Shown here one piece after another: positions 34,822-46,972 of a stretch of 64,000 bases of DNA. The DNA is taken from the NCBI GenBank assembly GCA_001414345.1, contig LLCB01000024.1, positions 186,001 through 250,000 of the forward strand, given 5' to 3'. The notes beneath the pieces are model-generated. The model worked only from the letters and a program-made list of their open reading frames with translations, made no database searches and was not told the origin of the DNA. Both the position numbers and the translations under genes were made by a program. Numbering within the stretch: the first letter of the stretch is position 1; the number at the start of each line of letters is the position of its first letter. The stretch comes from Hymenoscyphus infarciens. Lineage: Eukaryota > Ascomycota > Leotiomycetes > Helotiales > Helotiaceae.

Positions 34822-35665
34822 TCGCGGGGAAAACAACGACATTCTCCCAAGGTAAGACCGATTGTGTGGCAGGCGAGGGAAATTAGGTGCCGAATAAAGG
34901 TAGTAGTGCTGAAAGGTAGAGAAAGAGTACCATGAAAAAGTGTACACATAACGGGCACAAGAAATACAATGACAATGATTAGAAATATAAAACTTACGAA
35001 AGAAAGAACACAAGTGCGAACAAGTGACGGTGACGCCTGATTTTCTCGATATCGCTGTAGATATCGTCCAAAAAAGATGCTAGAGAACCAGGATATCTTG
35101 TCTCTCATTCATCTAACCCTTCTCGTATAATATTCGCGATTGGCTGCGAGTCCCTAAGTCTCTTGAATCAATGAGGATGAGGTTGCGGCGGCTTGTGACC
35201 CCGCAGCCACCCCTGCGATAAGTTTTCATCAAAATAACTATGGTAGGCAAAGGCGCCGCAACAAGAAAGCATACCTAGGTAGGTACCTACAATGGAGAAG
35301 GGAAGGGCGGGGGGTTTATACTCGGACGTCGGGTGGACAGAGTCGTACCTTCCCTTCTCGACTTCCGGGTCGACGTTGACGCTGGAGGGAAGGAGCGATG
35401 GGCCGATGTCTAGACCAGGGTTATCCACCACGGTTACATATCCCTGCCGAACTACCCGAGAGGCAGATTCAAGCTCTCATTCTATCTGTGTAATTTCACT
35501 GTCCAGACTCCAAAGCCACTGCAAAAGGTTAAGATGCCTGAAGTTTCTGGGACCATGTGACTTTGCAAAACATTTTGTTCCATACTCTATATTTTCTTTC
35601 CTCTCCTCTCGTATGTTTTGGTTACAACACCATTCCCCAACACCTCCACTTAAATTCCCTCACTC
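34822..35665. other. Intergenic after FAD-protein gene
   Basis: Short minus-strand frames (34809-35108, 35168-35431) look non-coding or unproven. The second, ending GHKPPQPHPH, has normal base composition but no motif, and could be an exon of an unrecognised gene. Confidence 0.45.
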
Positions 35666-36388
35666 TTAATCTACCACATCCCTACCCATACCCCCCTCCA
35701 ACAATTCTACCCTCTCCTTAATCTCCCTGCCAAAACCATTATGTCCCTTCTCCACACTCGCCAAAAAGTCCTTCGTCAGAACACCAGCAATCGCCCCCTC
35801 AAACGTCTCCCGATTCATAAAAACTTCCATCGTAAACCTATGTCTAACTTTCCCTAGAACCTCAAGATACAGCGGCTCAACACCCCATGTCAGCTCTTTC
35901 CCTTCTTCATCGGTGATGATGTACGCGTTGTCTGTTGCATTTGGAACTTTACTGGGCCACCGGGTTCGAGAGTGCAGGTTATGGAAGGCGTAGTTTTGGA
36001 CCAGAGATTGTAGGTTGAGAATGAGGTCAAAACTTTCCAGACTTGATTTGGGGATGCGTTGATGAAGATTTTGCCTTGGGACTTCGGGATTTTTGGGAAG
36101 TGTATGGTTGAGAATAATTGAGGATGGAGCGGAAGAAATCAATATTTCAGATATGTCGGGAAATGGTTTGAGCTTATACAAACGTACCCCTTTTATGTTT
36201 CCTTCCGCCGATATCTCATTCCAAAAATCCTGTATTTCTTTGGATTTTTTAGTGAGAAGGAAGACCTGGATTCGTTGAATATCTCCATTTTCTTCGCCTC
36301 TAACTAATGAATTTGTTAATTGGTCAAAGCGACATGGGAGAATTGTCAGATTTCTGTCAGATATCAGAGTGAGATACCCGAACGATTC
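35666..36388 (-). pseudogene. Headless hypothetical reading frame (exon or decayed gene)
   Basis: The minus-strand frame is open from about 36388 to a stop at 35666 (about 240 codons) but contains no ATG, so it must be a downstream exon or a truncated gene. The translation looks protein-like: a stretch FLLTKKSKEIQDFWNEIS, then YKLKPFPDISEI, NAYIITDEEGKELTWGVEPL and a helical end REIKERVELLEGG. The upstream edge has three TCTGACA words and possible CTGAC..CAG acceptors, but I could not find a first exon. No family is recognised. Confidence 0.45.
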
Positions 36389-37387
36389 TTGTCAGATAGC
36401 CGAATTACGAGGGTCTCTAATCTCAAATTCAACATGAAACTACTATTTGGAAGAGGGTTGGGCAGTCAAGTGCCTGCCCACTACCTCAAGATCAATTCAG
36501 ACCAAAACAATATGTCACATGTTAGGATACTATGGAAGGCTTGCTGTGTAAGGAGTCTTTGAGGTAATTATACCAGAAGTTATGGAAATGAAGCCCAATT
36601 CTGTTTAATTGTCCGCATAATCACTTTGAGTGTTCTATGCTATTTAGAAGAACGTGGCTCTACACAAGTGTAAAATACACGGAGAATTCACCGAGACTCG
36701 TCACTCTTCAAACCAAAACAACAACCACTCGGTACAATAAAGAGTGGCGTGGTATGATAGTATCCAAGCACAAGGTTGAGATGTCGTCTGAATTGCAAGG
36801 GCAATAGATGCACTTGTATCTTCTTGAAAGGGGCTTGCAACCTAGAAAGACAGTTCTTGATTGAGAAGAATTACTTTTCGCTTGGAAAGCATCGAAATTA
36901 AACTTTCTCTCTTGCTTAACTTTCCTATTCGACGTGGGGGTGGTTGGAAGAACCAACAAGCGACATTTACAGCCGCACCTGACTAACTAGCCCGCATGCG
37001 CAACCATGTGAATTGAAACCAATTGAAGAGGGGGTTTATCCTGTGAGATCATTGGAAATGCCCCTTTGCTACCCCTCTTCAATACATGGCTTGGTATGCG
37101 AGACCAATGAGGTCCAACCTCCAGAAATAGTGAAACGGAAAAACCGGTACAGCTAAGTTGCAGTGTTCTCTTGGACTGCCGCGCAGTCTCCACGAGGCCG
37201 GCAATAAGTCCGTGGACGGAAACACTTGTCATAGACTTGTACGTATAGAGACATACGCCCCGTCCTGTCTTCGATAACTTTCTGAGAATTGATCAATTCA
37301 CGACTACAACCCTTTTACCGTGGAGAAAACCTGAACTGAAAGCGGGGTTGTCACGAGGCTTGCCACGTGATTACCGGCTGATTCAGC
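36389..37387. other. Intergenic: promoter of Zn(II)2Cys6 gene
   Basis: No supported gene; small frames on both strands only. It would contain the upstream region of the regulator and any missing 5' exon of the preceding minus-strand frame. Confidence 0.5.
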
Positions 37388-40182
37388 ATGCCCATCTTTT
37401 CAACGCTAATTTCTGAAGAGGACTTCAAAAAAGGACCGTCCTCCGAACTTTCCGAATCCCGTAATATCTCCTCCCATCTGACACCTCCCCAAGAACGAAC
37501 TCCTTCAGCCTCCTCGCCTACCTTCGAAGGCACCATGAGTATGAGCATGAGCAATGCGAATCAAGAACCTGTGTCGCCCCAGCTCACGCCGGATGAAGCA
37601 AATCGAATCATACACTCGCACCGCAAAGTGCGGTATAGTAAGCTCGGCCTTTCCACCTCATTCCCATCACATTTCAATTTCTGTACCACCTGTTTCCGGC
37701 ACCAATTCAACCCACAACCACCATCAAATTGCAGGCTAAGACCGTGTAACCAGGGACGGCGTGCTGGCCGTGTCGGCAAAGAAAGGTAAAATGCGACAAT
37801 AAACACCCATGCGAGAACTGCGTGAAACGGGATCACGCAGGACTCTGCTCCTACAATCCCAAGCAAAATACTGCAACAAAACCCGCTTCGGAATCGGTGG
37901 CCGGTGTCAAGAGACCAAGATCCCAAGGAAGTGAGAACTCTTTAAGGAAAGAAGAAAATCGCTGGCCAAGAACGAACGGTCAGTCCCAAATCCCGTGTCA
38001 TCTCTCCCGCCCCATACCCATTTCCCTATCCGGCGAAGATTCGGGGTTGCCCATGGGGAAATGGGGAAGCTACTCTAAACCATGTGGAGTTACTTTAACG
38101 AATGGCAGAGATGTCCCGTTCATTCCATAATTATAAAAACTAATGTGCTTTCAGATGATGAGGATCCCGATGAATCAAGATATCTTGGTCAGAACAGTAT
38201 TGCTGCCTTCCTGAGTGAAGAAGCAAGAGCTCCTGGCCAGGGTGACAAAGACGTCATCAGACAGGATATTATGCCTATTTTGGGACTACAAATCTCTACG
38301 GCGCCTTACCCGTTCATGTCTAAAGACCATATGGACAAAATCCGGTTAGATATTGCTGTTGCTCTACCCTCAGACCGAGATGTGCTCAAGTAAGTTTGTA
38401 GAAATCTGTTGAAGTCATACGAAATGACCTCCAAAAATCCGAGCATACACTTACCTCAATCAAGAACTTTCCAAATATACAAGCAAATTGTACAGCCATT
38501 TTGGGGTCTTTTGATTGATGTGGATGATTTCGAGTCCAAATTGTGCGTATATCTTGAGGACCGAGGTGCGACTTCGAAACATCCTGCCAATGGCAGTAAG
38601 GGTGTTTCTTCTGCGTGGTTGGGCATCTTGTTTGCTGTCCTTGCGGTAGCCACAAACTATACGGATCTATCCTATCATAAAAGAACAGCACTAGCACAAA
38701 GCTTCGGTACGCATGTTTCGCTTTCTGCGGTTGGCTTTCTTACTAACTCCCTACAATAGTCCAAACTTCATTTCATTGCTTGAGGCTTTCAAATTTCTTG
38801 ATTCGTCCATCATTGGAATCATTACAAGCACTTTTAATCCTTGGTTTTGTTTTGGCCAACGATATGAAAGCAGAAGCATCGTGGGCTTTGATAGGATTGA
38901 CTTGCAGACTTGCCCAAGCATTGGGACTGCATCGGGGGCCAAATGAAACAACCCGCTTAACACAATCAGCAGTCGATGATTTGCCTAGGAGAAAACTTTG
39001 GTAATGATATGAGCTTCACTATTTGACTTTGCTAATATATCTGAAGGTGGACTATTGTTTGGCAAGATAGTCTTCTATCACTATCTTTTGATCGATCTCC
39101 TATCGCAACCATGACCCGATGTCAGATACCCCTGGGGCCATCTGCTGCAACGGATGGTTGGTCATATACTGAAGCAATGTATAAACTGTGCTCGAAAATT
39201 CTCGAGGGGGTCAATAACGACAGCCCCATACCTCCAGATTTCGATCAGATCATGGCTCACTCCCTCGATGTTGAGAATATCCGCAAGCAGGTGCAACCTC
39301 AATTAGGCCAAAAGGAATGTTGCAAAACGGTACAAGATTGGTTGCAATTCTACGCAGTGCGATTACACACCTCTTTTGTTGTCTCAGTATTATGTCGGCC
39401 AGCTCTTCGTCGCGGAGATATTGTCGGCATGGAGCATTCCCAAAAATCGTTGCTGGCTGAAAAATGCAAGCAAAACCTGACGGATACGGTTCGAATGTAT
39501 CTCAAGATGCACTCACTGAGTGTCATTCCAACTCGTTCTTGGGCTTTCACGTATCACGGTCTATCGTCTGCTGTTCTACTCGGAATTCTTGGAGAAACGA
39601 AAACGGACCCAGAAGTACGACAATTACAAGGTGACTTGATAGAGGCTCTATCGGCAACAGCAGCAAAGGATCAAACTTCCGAAAAAGACATTGAATTGAG
39701 TGGACCTCTGTCTCGTGCTCTGTCTGCTCTCAAGAACATTTACGATCATGGATATCCCAGACCTGATGGTCTAGTTGTTGAGGGACGGCACTTGAGTGGA
39801 CATCAAACCCCATCACAAGCAGTTGATCAAGCACAATTTGAGCAGCAACAAAACGCCGCTATTGCCATGGCGTCGATGCAAAATAATGGACTTCCCCCGT
39901 AGGTTATCTCGTACCAACAGCAATGGACAGTAAGAACTAATTGTTTGCATAGGATCGACTACAGCCAGCAGATGATGACACCCTTGGGTGCTCCCTCCCC
40001 GCAATTGGTTGACCAAACCTTAAACATGTCGCCGATGGATTTGTTTGACTCTATTTTTTGGGGTAAGTTGCTTCCCCATGGAGTTGTTTTTGTAAGCTAA
40101 CTGGATTGTAGACCCGTATCCTTATGGGGGTATGGATCAACTTGGGTTCGACTACAATCAGCCAATGTATCCCCAATTTTAA
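37388..40182 (+). CDS. Zn(II)2Cys6 fungal transcription factor
   Basis: Exons 37388-37637, 37754-37978, 38155-38389, 38465-38706, 38760-39000, 39047-39898, 39953-40062 and 40112-40182 give 741 aa. The zinc cluster is split by the first intron and reads CWPCRQRKVKCDNKHPCENC (from Cys87), with the sixth Cys at 115 (spacing C-2-C-6-C-5-C-2-C-8-C). The fungal_trans dimer and effector domain follows: LGQNSIAAFL, then VQPFWGLLIDVDDFESK, LALGLHRGP-like QALGLHRGPN and KLWWTIVWQDSLLSLSFDRSP. The C-terminus is Gln/Pro-rich and ends NQPMYPQF. All junctions are GT-AG and preserve the family text. The third exon boundary leaves a 176-bp intron, so a small exon might be missed there. A nuclear sequence-specific regulator; targets are unknown. 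Confidence 0.9.
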
Positions 40183-40770
40183 GCTTGTACGATGCGGTGT
40201 ATAAAAAGTTGCAAATTTAGCGTAGCAGTCATTGTGTAAATTAATGAACTTTTTCTTCCTTTATCCCCAAGCTCGTGATGTGAGATAACAGAAACCGATA
40301 GGAAGCCTGAGCGCGTCTGTAGGGATATAAAAACGAAAGGAGTCTGCTACGCATCGGTCGTCCCTATCCCTCCACTTTCACTTTTACGCTACGAAACTCA
40401 ACACCAGCGGGGCTGAGAGGCATGATAAAAGATTCGAGCACCCAAGATCACATCTTGATCAATTTTTTTGTCATTTTAAAAGTGGGGAAGCCCCTTGTGG
40501 TCAAAATCAATTATGACGCTGAAAAATAGCGACTTGAAAAGTTAACTACCAACCTTAGTCCCGGGTCCAGTTCACAACAAGCCTCACTCCACACTTCACC
40601 TTTAAATTTCTAGCCAAATACCATAAACCACTTCATATCCTTCTTCTACAAATTCCCGCCATTCAACTCATTCACTTACCCAAAGACAAAAAAGCTACCT
40701 CCCAAATTTTCCTCGAAATGGGTTGGAGCAACTACGAACGAGATTTGGTCTCGGTTTAAACAGAAAGCCC
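40183..40770. other. Intergenic between regulator and exonuclease-like gene
   Basis: 3' flank of the regulator and promoter of the next gene. An ATG at 40718 opens only a 13-codon frame (MGWSNYERDLVSV), a possible upstream ORF or a spliced leader exon. Confidence 0.5.
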
Positions 40771-41516
40771 ATGGATGTGGTTTTCGTTTCTCTCGACGTG
40801 GAGTATCTTTCAAGAATTCAGTATGATTCATACGGCAAGATCTCACAAACAGGCGTTTCCATGCTAGACACGCGTAATTTCACTTCGGAAAAACCAACAG
40901 GCTCCATAAAAACACTCCATTTCGTTGTAGGCGGACACAAAAGATTAGTGCATACCTCAAAGAAATTTTACTTTAGGACATCGATGAGAGTGAGACCACC
41001 GTCAATGAAGCGATTCTCAAGCTTCTACACATCCCAGATGAACGGAGCAATGATCCGAAAAAATACCGCAACATTGTTCTGGTCGGCCACGGTCTCCGTT
41101 GCGATCTCCTTATCCTTCGATATCGCGGAATCATGTTTGAAAACATCAGCACTATTATCGCTAAACTCGACACAACTTACATCGCCAAGGAAGTTTTGGG
41201 CATTAGTTTCAGGCTTCGAAAACTGTTGCAAATGCTTCAGTGCCCTAACGAACATTGTCACAACGCTGGAAACGACGCCAACTTTGCCTTGCGGGCCCTT
41301 TTGATGCTGGCATACTACGGACTGCGACCGTATGCTTCGTCACCAGAGGCTATTAGAATCCTGAACACTTTTAAAGTATTAGGGCTGGATCCTCTGCCCG
41401 ATGTTTCGGAGCGGAATGCAAAGATACGTGCTTCGAGGGTTCATTGCGAAGACTATACTCTCCATGCGCTAGATATGGGATGCATTTCCTTTTCGGAAGA
41501 TTCTGATGAATTTTGA
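40771..41516 (+). CDS. Gfd2/YDR514C-type DEDDh 3'-5' exonuclease-like protein
   Basis: Exons 40771-40926 and 40977-41516 (intron 50 bp, GTAGGC..TTTAG, phase 0) give 231 aa. The RNase H-like exonuclease signature is complete: DxE at residues 9/11 (FVSLDVEYLS), Asp95 in VGHGLRCDLLIL, and the H-x4-D of HNAGNDANFALRALL at 147/152, i.e. a DEDDh active site. Fungi have families of such Gfd2-C-terminal-domain proteins, mostly uncharacterised; nuclease activity is inferred from the intact residues. An unspliced reading shifts frame after residue 52 and hides the domain. The gene ends 218 bp before the transposon-broken tRNA. Confidence 0.83.
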
Positions 41517-43879
41517 AGGCCTATCCTTATTTTAAGCTCATGCCATAATGAGGCACCACAGGTCTTGGACGCTACACTGTGTCGCTCCTTCCATCTTTCG
41601 GCAATGCTCGAGACCCACAACAGACTTTCCCCCCATTCCGATACTTGCAGAACCTACACACTACTCTACTCAAATTCATGAAGTCGAATACGGACTGTGA
41701 TCTCAACGAACAAGAACCTGGGACTGATCATGAAGCTAGTTTGGCACAGTGGTTACTGCGGCTGCCTCCAAAGCGCTATCCTTATATATAAACAGCGTTT
41801 TCATTCTCCCAGCCTCTCCTTAGCCTAAGTACTAGCTAGTCTAGGCTAACCGCCCCTCCTAGGCTAGGGAAAGGAAGGCTAGTAGCCGGATTTGGCAGGA
41901 GGGGCGAGGCTAGGCGAGGCTTAAGAGAGAGGATAGGATAAGGCAGGAGAAGTAGAAAAGTTAGATAGCTAAGGAAGTAGAACGTAGGCTAGGCTATGAC
42001 CGATAAAAGTGGTATAACCTATAAAGGTATAATTCATATTTACGATGCTAATATGTCGTCTAAAAACAAGGGCTTATCTCCGTCGGAGTAAACGAAGGTT
42101 ACGATCTACGGCTAGTAATCGACTACCTCTTACTTTATCGACTTATGGGATAAACGCCTTACCTAGCCTGCCTGCCTACTAGGCCTAGAAAGGCTTTAAA
42201 CACTCTTTAGGCTAGGATAGGAAAGGAGAATTAAGCGATTTAATTAGCTAGGAGCAGTGTGGTCGATAGTATTTGTAATATTATACTACTACGATATATT
42301 GTTGGAAACCTACTTTAATATATACTATTTATACTATTTAAATGCTATAATATCTAACAATATTATCTTTTATATTATTAGTATTTTAATTGATATTATG
42401 ATAATATTGTAGTATTACTAAGCCTAAATATTTAAGCTTTTTACCCTGGATTTTAACTCTACTTCTTTTTAGCCTTATCTTTTGAAACTATATAGTATAA
42501 CGTATAGTGTAGAAAATATAGTACTGAATAGCTAGAATTATAGATCTATTTAAATAGAGTATTTTAAAAAAAGAATTATATAAATAGCTCTTAAACTAAC
42601 CTGAGTAATATAAAGTGATAAATGTGGCTTATATAAGATAGATTTCTAGATATGTTTCTATTAATACTAAGTACTAATTTAATAATAACAATGTTAGATT
42701 AAAAGTTATAATATAATAGATTAGTATATTGAATTTGTTGAATTTTATCTTTTAATTATATATAAAAATTAACTAAATTAATATTTAAAAAATTTAGATT
42801 TTATACTACTCTAGCTAAAATTTATATATATTTCTATAAAACGATTTTATTTATTTAAATAAGGTCTTATATACTTAATTTTTATTTGATTAATATGTAT
42901 ATAAGCTTAAAAGAAAGCCTTAAATTAGAGCTTTCTAATAATATAATTAAAACTTAATTCTATAGTATAGATACTTTTTAATCGCGCTCTAAAGATAATA
43001 GACTTTAGATATTTAATTTAGCTTTAATACGTGTTTTGATATACTATACTATAATTAGTTAAAACATACTTTAATTATTTATAGATTAAAGAGTATTAAT
43101 TATAATTACTTTAGATATAAAAAAGGTCTTTAAAAGGCTCTCTCTTTCCTTTTAAAAAGTCTTCTATCTTTATCCTTTATATCTATCTTAAAGTTGCTCT
43201 ATAATTATTACTTACCTCTTTTTAGTACTAGTTACTAAAAAATCATAACTCCTACTACTACTATTAACACTTTAAAAGTTTAATAACTTTAGTCTCTTTA
43301 ATCACTTCTACGATTTTATCCTTTATTTATTACTTTTATACCTTACTTTTTACTAATTTACTATGTTCTCTTAGGTATTAAGCTCTTAGTCTTATATTCT
43401 TCTAGAATTACTACTAATATTACCTATTTTATCCTATTTAAGTACTTTAAGCTTCTAGGAGGACTCCTTTAAAACTGAGCTAGTAGTAACTAATATAAGT
43501 ACGCCTTATTTAGATCTATAAGAAGTGTTCTAAATCCTAAAAAAGCCTACTAAAAGACCTTAAACTAGCTATATTTAGCTTTATATAATCGACGAGAATC
43601 GTAAGATAGTTTATATATAAGAAACCCTTAAATCTAATAATATAATTAGCTTACTAATTTCTTAGTAATAAATCTACTAGCTATTAGAAGTAGCGTTATA
43701 AGTACTATACTAAGAGATATACTATAAATAGTAGTACTAAAATCATAGCTACTCACCTTCTTAAGAATTATGGAATTAATATTAAAACCCTATACTAAAA
43801 GGCTACTAAAAAGAGATAAATTAGTATTAAAGAAGCTATAAATATAGCTTACTAAAACCCTTAAAAAAGGTATAAGATT

Positions 43880-45000
43880 ATATATATAATCTATCTTAAC
43901 TTTAATAATAAGTGCTTAGCTATTAATTCTAATACTTTAGAGGTTTTATTTATAAACCTTATTATCTCTTATAACCTTCTTATACGCTTTACTAAATACG
44001 AGGTCTTTTATACTCTTATTTAATATCTTAATAACCTTAGAGGCGATATTTTACCTAAAGTATACTCTATACTATATAACTAGGTTAAGTAATAATACTA
44101 GGACGGTTTTGCTAAAACGAAGCATTATTTATTAAGATTCTAGTCTAAAATACATATATCTACTAATAGGTAGAAGTTAGATAATAGTCTTTTTATTCTA
44201 GGATATATAACTTATAGAGTTAACGAGTTTAGTAACCTAGTAGAAGTAGTACTTAGTATAAAATAAATTAAAAGGCTTTATATAAGTGAAAATATAGTAC
44301 TCTTTTTACTTAAAATACTTTAAGATTATAATATATAAAAATACTCTTAAAAATCCTAAATAAATACTTATTACTTTTAATAGATATATTTAATAAAATT
44401 AGCTACTTTCTTATAAATAATATACCTAATAACGACGTTATGCTTTACTAAGTTGCTTTAGTACTAGGTAAAAGTAATATAAGAGGCTAGGCTAAGTACT
44501 ATTAAATTCGATGTATATACTATATACTCTACCTTACTACTAGAGATATAGCCTCTAAAAAGCATATAGATTTTAAGTTTAAGATAAACTAATTAGAAGA
44601 TACCTACTTCTAGGACCCTTTATAGGGGTTTAAAGTTTATAATACTCTTAAACACCTCTTTAACTTTATGAAAAAGATATATATAAGTATAGTATTATAT
44701 AATGAATTTAAGAAGTTAACTAGAGGCCTTACTATACCCTAAGCTAATAAAACATGCTAGATATCCTAGTATAGGAGTATTTAAAAGGTGATTACTTTAA
44801 GGCTTAAGATTAAGTACTTTTAGGATATATATAAGTTTAACCTTAATAATACAATTACTACTTATAATTAGTCTAAACTCGGTTTAGTAAGTATAGTACT
44901 ACTTTCACTTCTTAATCTCTTACTAATTTAATTAGATAAGGCTCTTTTTTAGCTCTCTTAAGCACTTCTTATTAGCGCTTAAGAGTATGTCTAGAACTCT
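43880..45000 (+). pseudogene. hAT transposase relic destroyed by RIP
   Basis: Frame-by-frame reading shows hAT text broken by TAA/TAG codons that are C-to-T or G-to-A products. Around 43960-44060 the LIISYNLLIRFTKYEVFYTL segment matches the N-terminal part of the catalytic region. Around 44145-44340 it reads SKIHIST, then stop, KLDNSLFILGYIT, RVNEFSNLVEVVLSI and SENIVLFLLKIL. This corresponds to the first catalytic strand region (SxxWTS, then the HFID and GENI-type blocks) of fungal hAT transposases. It is not functional. Confidence 0.75.
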
Positions 45001-46299
45001 TAATAAAATAATCCTAATAATAGACTTTATTCTCTCTCTTTTTAAAGAGGCTTAAAAGAAGTATATTAATAATCTAGCTATACTATCCTTACTTTAAAAA
45101 GGTAAATAATCTTCTCTTTCTCTTTTACTTTACTAATAATACCTTAGAGTAGGAAAAGATCTCTAAATACTATAATTTAACTAGGAGATTACTAGTATAT
45201 ACCGCCACGGTAGTACTCTACCTAGCTTATAAGTAGGAGTACTTAGAAAAGGCCTAGGAACCTAGCTAAATAGCCTCTACTCAGACTATAGTAGAAAAAC
45301 TATAGAACGATAATTATCGCTTTAAGGTAGTATCTAGCTATATAAATAATACTAATATTAACTCTTAGATTACGTCGTTTAGCCTACTTTATCACTCCCT
45401 AGTATCTACCTAAGCACCTAATTTATTTACCTAGTTTTTATCCTAAAAGAGAAGTAAGAAGTAAGCTTTAACTCTTATTTTAACTTTACCCCTTTTTACT
45501 TTAGCTAATACGCTTTAACCTAGGCTTCTCTCTCTTATAAGTAATAAGTATACTTGATATTATACCCTTCTACCTTAAGATATAAGTAAAAGTATAATCG
45601 AATAGTAGCTCTAACCTACCTAAAAGAAGGCCTATCCTAATCTTTATAGGATAGTAATAGATATACTTTCTATTCTATGTTTAAGTACCTTAGTAAAACA
45701 CCTCTAGTCTTCGGCTAAATTAGTAGTTATAGATCGACGTAATCACTTTAAGGTATATACTATAGAGATACTCGAATATTTAAAGTCTTAGTATAAGATT
45801 ATATCCTTTAATCTTATTAGCTAATTCTAGAGTAAGAAGGAGGTATTTAACGTATAAAACGTGCTTTAAGATAGCTTAGATAAGAGTACTTTTACCTATA
45901 GGATAAATAGTAGGTCTAGTTTTAGTTTAAGTTTTAAGAGGTTTATAAACTAAACTTATTTTCGTTGTTTTTTCTAATAGTATATATTCATTCTTATATT
46001 TTAAGTACTTAGATAGTTATTTCCCTTTATCTAAAGAATTTTATAATACACTATTAATTTATTATTAAATAAAGAGTTATAAGAAGGCTTAGTTATTAGA
46101 GTACTATTACTAGACTAATTATTTCAAAAACGTTATATCTAATAAGTTAGTCGTTCTTAATAACCACGTCTTCTAAAAAGAAGCTTTAAACGCTAAAAAT
46201 TTAATTAAATACTAATTAGTTACTATTAAACTTCCTATTAAATTTAAAGTATTATAATTAATTATATGCTATAATCTTTATATAAAATATTTAGTAAGG

Positions 46300-46325
46300 T
46301 ATGCCAAGACCTAGGTCTTGGCATA
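46300..46325. repeat. Perfect 26-bp palindrome inside the hAT relic
   Basis: Thirteen bases TATGCCAAGACCT are followed at once by their exact reverse complement. It is GC-rich compared with its surroundings and unscarred by RIP-type change. It could be paired ends of a tiny foldback element or a protein-binding or cruciform site. Confidence 0.85.
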
Positions 46326-46972
46326 ATATATATATAATATATACCCTAAATATCTATTAATTTATATACTAAAAAGCGACTTTTAGCTACATACTTAATT
46401 AAACTACTAGCTTCTTATAAAATCGCCTAATACGCTTAGTTTAGGCTATTTAGTATATAATAAACAACTCCTACTAATTATTTTATTAATATCTATTATT
46501 ATTATTATATAGTTTTAAAGTAATAGAAGAGTATATAAAAAAGTGTAAATAGCCTTATTTTAAGAAAAAGTGGGTTTTAGCGCTTACAAGTTATTAAAAG
46601 ATATACTATATGATATTACGATATTACAATAGTATTATAGCGTATTTAGATACGTACTACTAGGATATCATAATAATATATTAATCTAAAATACTGTAGT
46701 ATTTTATCACGATAATACTATCGACCACACTGGCTAGGAGGAGGAGAGAGAGAGCAAAAAGTGAGGCTAGGATAGAAAAGGAGAATTAAGCGATTTAATT
46801 AGCTAGGAGGAGGAGAGCGAGAGCAAAAAGTGAGGCTAGGAGAAGGATAACCAAATTAGCTTAGGAAGGCGTGTTTAGTAGGCTGGGAGAATGAAAACGC
46901 TGTATATAAATACCCGGAAAGTAGCTCCGTTCGCGGGCATGGGTTCGAATCCCATAGCTAGCGATCAGACCA

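Larger units (their letters stand above)
42255..46732. mobile_element. RIP-mutated hAT transposon (4478 bp)
   Basis: The ends are CAGTGTGGTCGATAGTATT and its inverted counterpart (AATACTATCGACCACACTG), flanked by a perfect 8-bp target duplication GCTAGGAG (42247-42254, 46733-46740). The body is extremely AT-rich and TpA-rich with stops in every frame, as RIP produces. A transposase relic is readable on the plus strand (separate entry). The insertion lies inside the outer hAT MITE, so it is the younger of the two events. Confidence 0.92.
41793..46902. mobile_element. hAT-type MITE (624 bp net) inserted in tRNA intron, interrupted by second hAT
   Basis: The terminal inverted repeats are 22 bp and identical, starting CAGCGTTTTCATTCTCCCAG (41793-41814 and 46881-46902). 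The 8-bp target duplication TATATAAA is perfect (41785-41792, 46903-46910). CAG-type ends and an 8-bp duplication define hAT-superfamily insertion. Interior sequence is rich in GGCTAGG words and has a tandemly repeated block around AATTAAGCGATTTAATTAGC. No coding sequence belongs to it. Confidence 0.9.
41735..46963 (+). pseudogene. Class II (serine-type) tRNA gene with CCA anticodon, intron split by nested hAT transposons
   Basis: The 5' half at 41735-41771 has acceptor GCTAGTT, D-arm GCA/TGC with AGTGGTTA, anticodon stem GCTGC and loop CTCCAA(A). The 3' half at 46920-46963 has loop A, stem GTAGC, variable arm CCG-TTCG-CGG, T-arm ATGGG/CCCAT around TTCGAAT, acceptor AGCTAGC and G73. The halves pair fully (one G-T in each long stem), and the mature form is 81 nt, the same as the tRNA at 30342. 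The remaining intron sequence in the empty site is about 30 nt and sits at the canonical 37/38 position. A 5110-bp element plus its 8-bp target duplication now lies in that intron, so the gene is almost surely dead. The long variable arm and G73 indicate serine identity, yet the anticodon reads CCA (Trp codon). It may have been a pseudogene before insertion. Confidence 0.78.

Noticed and set aside
41579..41791. 70-codon plus-strand frame ending KRYPYI
   Set aside because: Its second half is the 5' half of the tRNA and its stop lies in the transposon target site; there is no independent support for a protein.
41735..46963. Selenocysteine tRNA as explanation of the class II fold
   Set aside because: Acceptor stem is 7 bp, not the longer one of tRNA-Sec, and the anticodon is CCA, not TCA.
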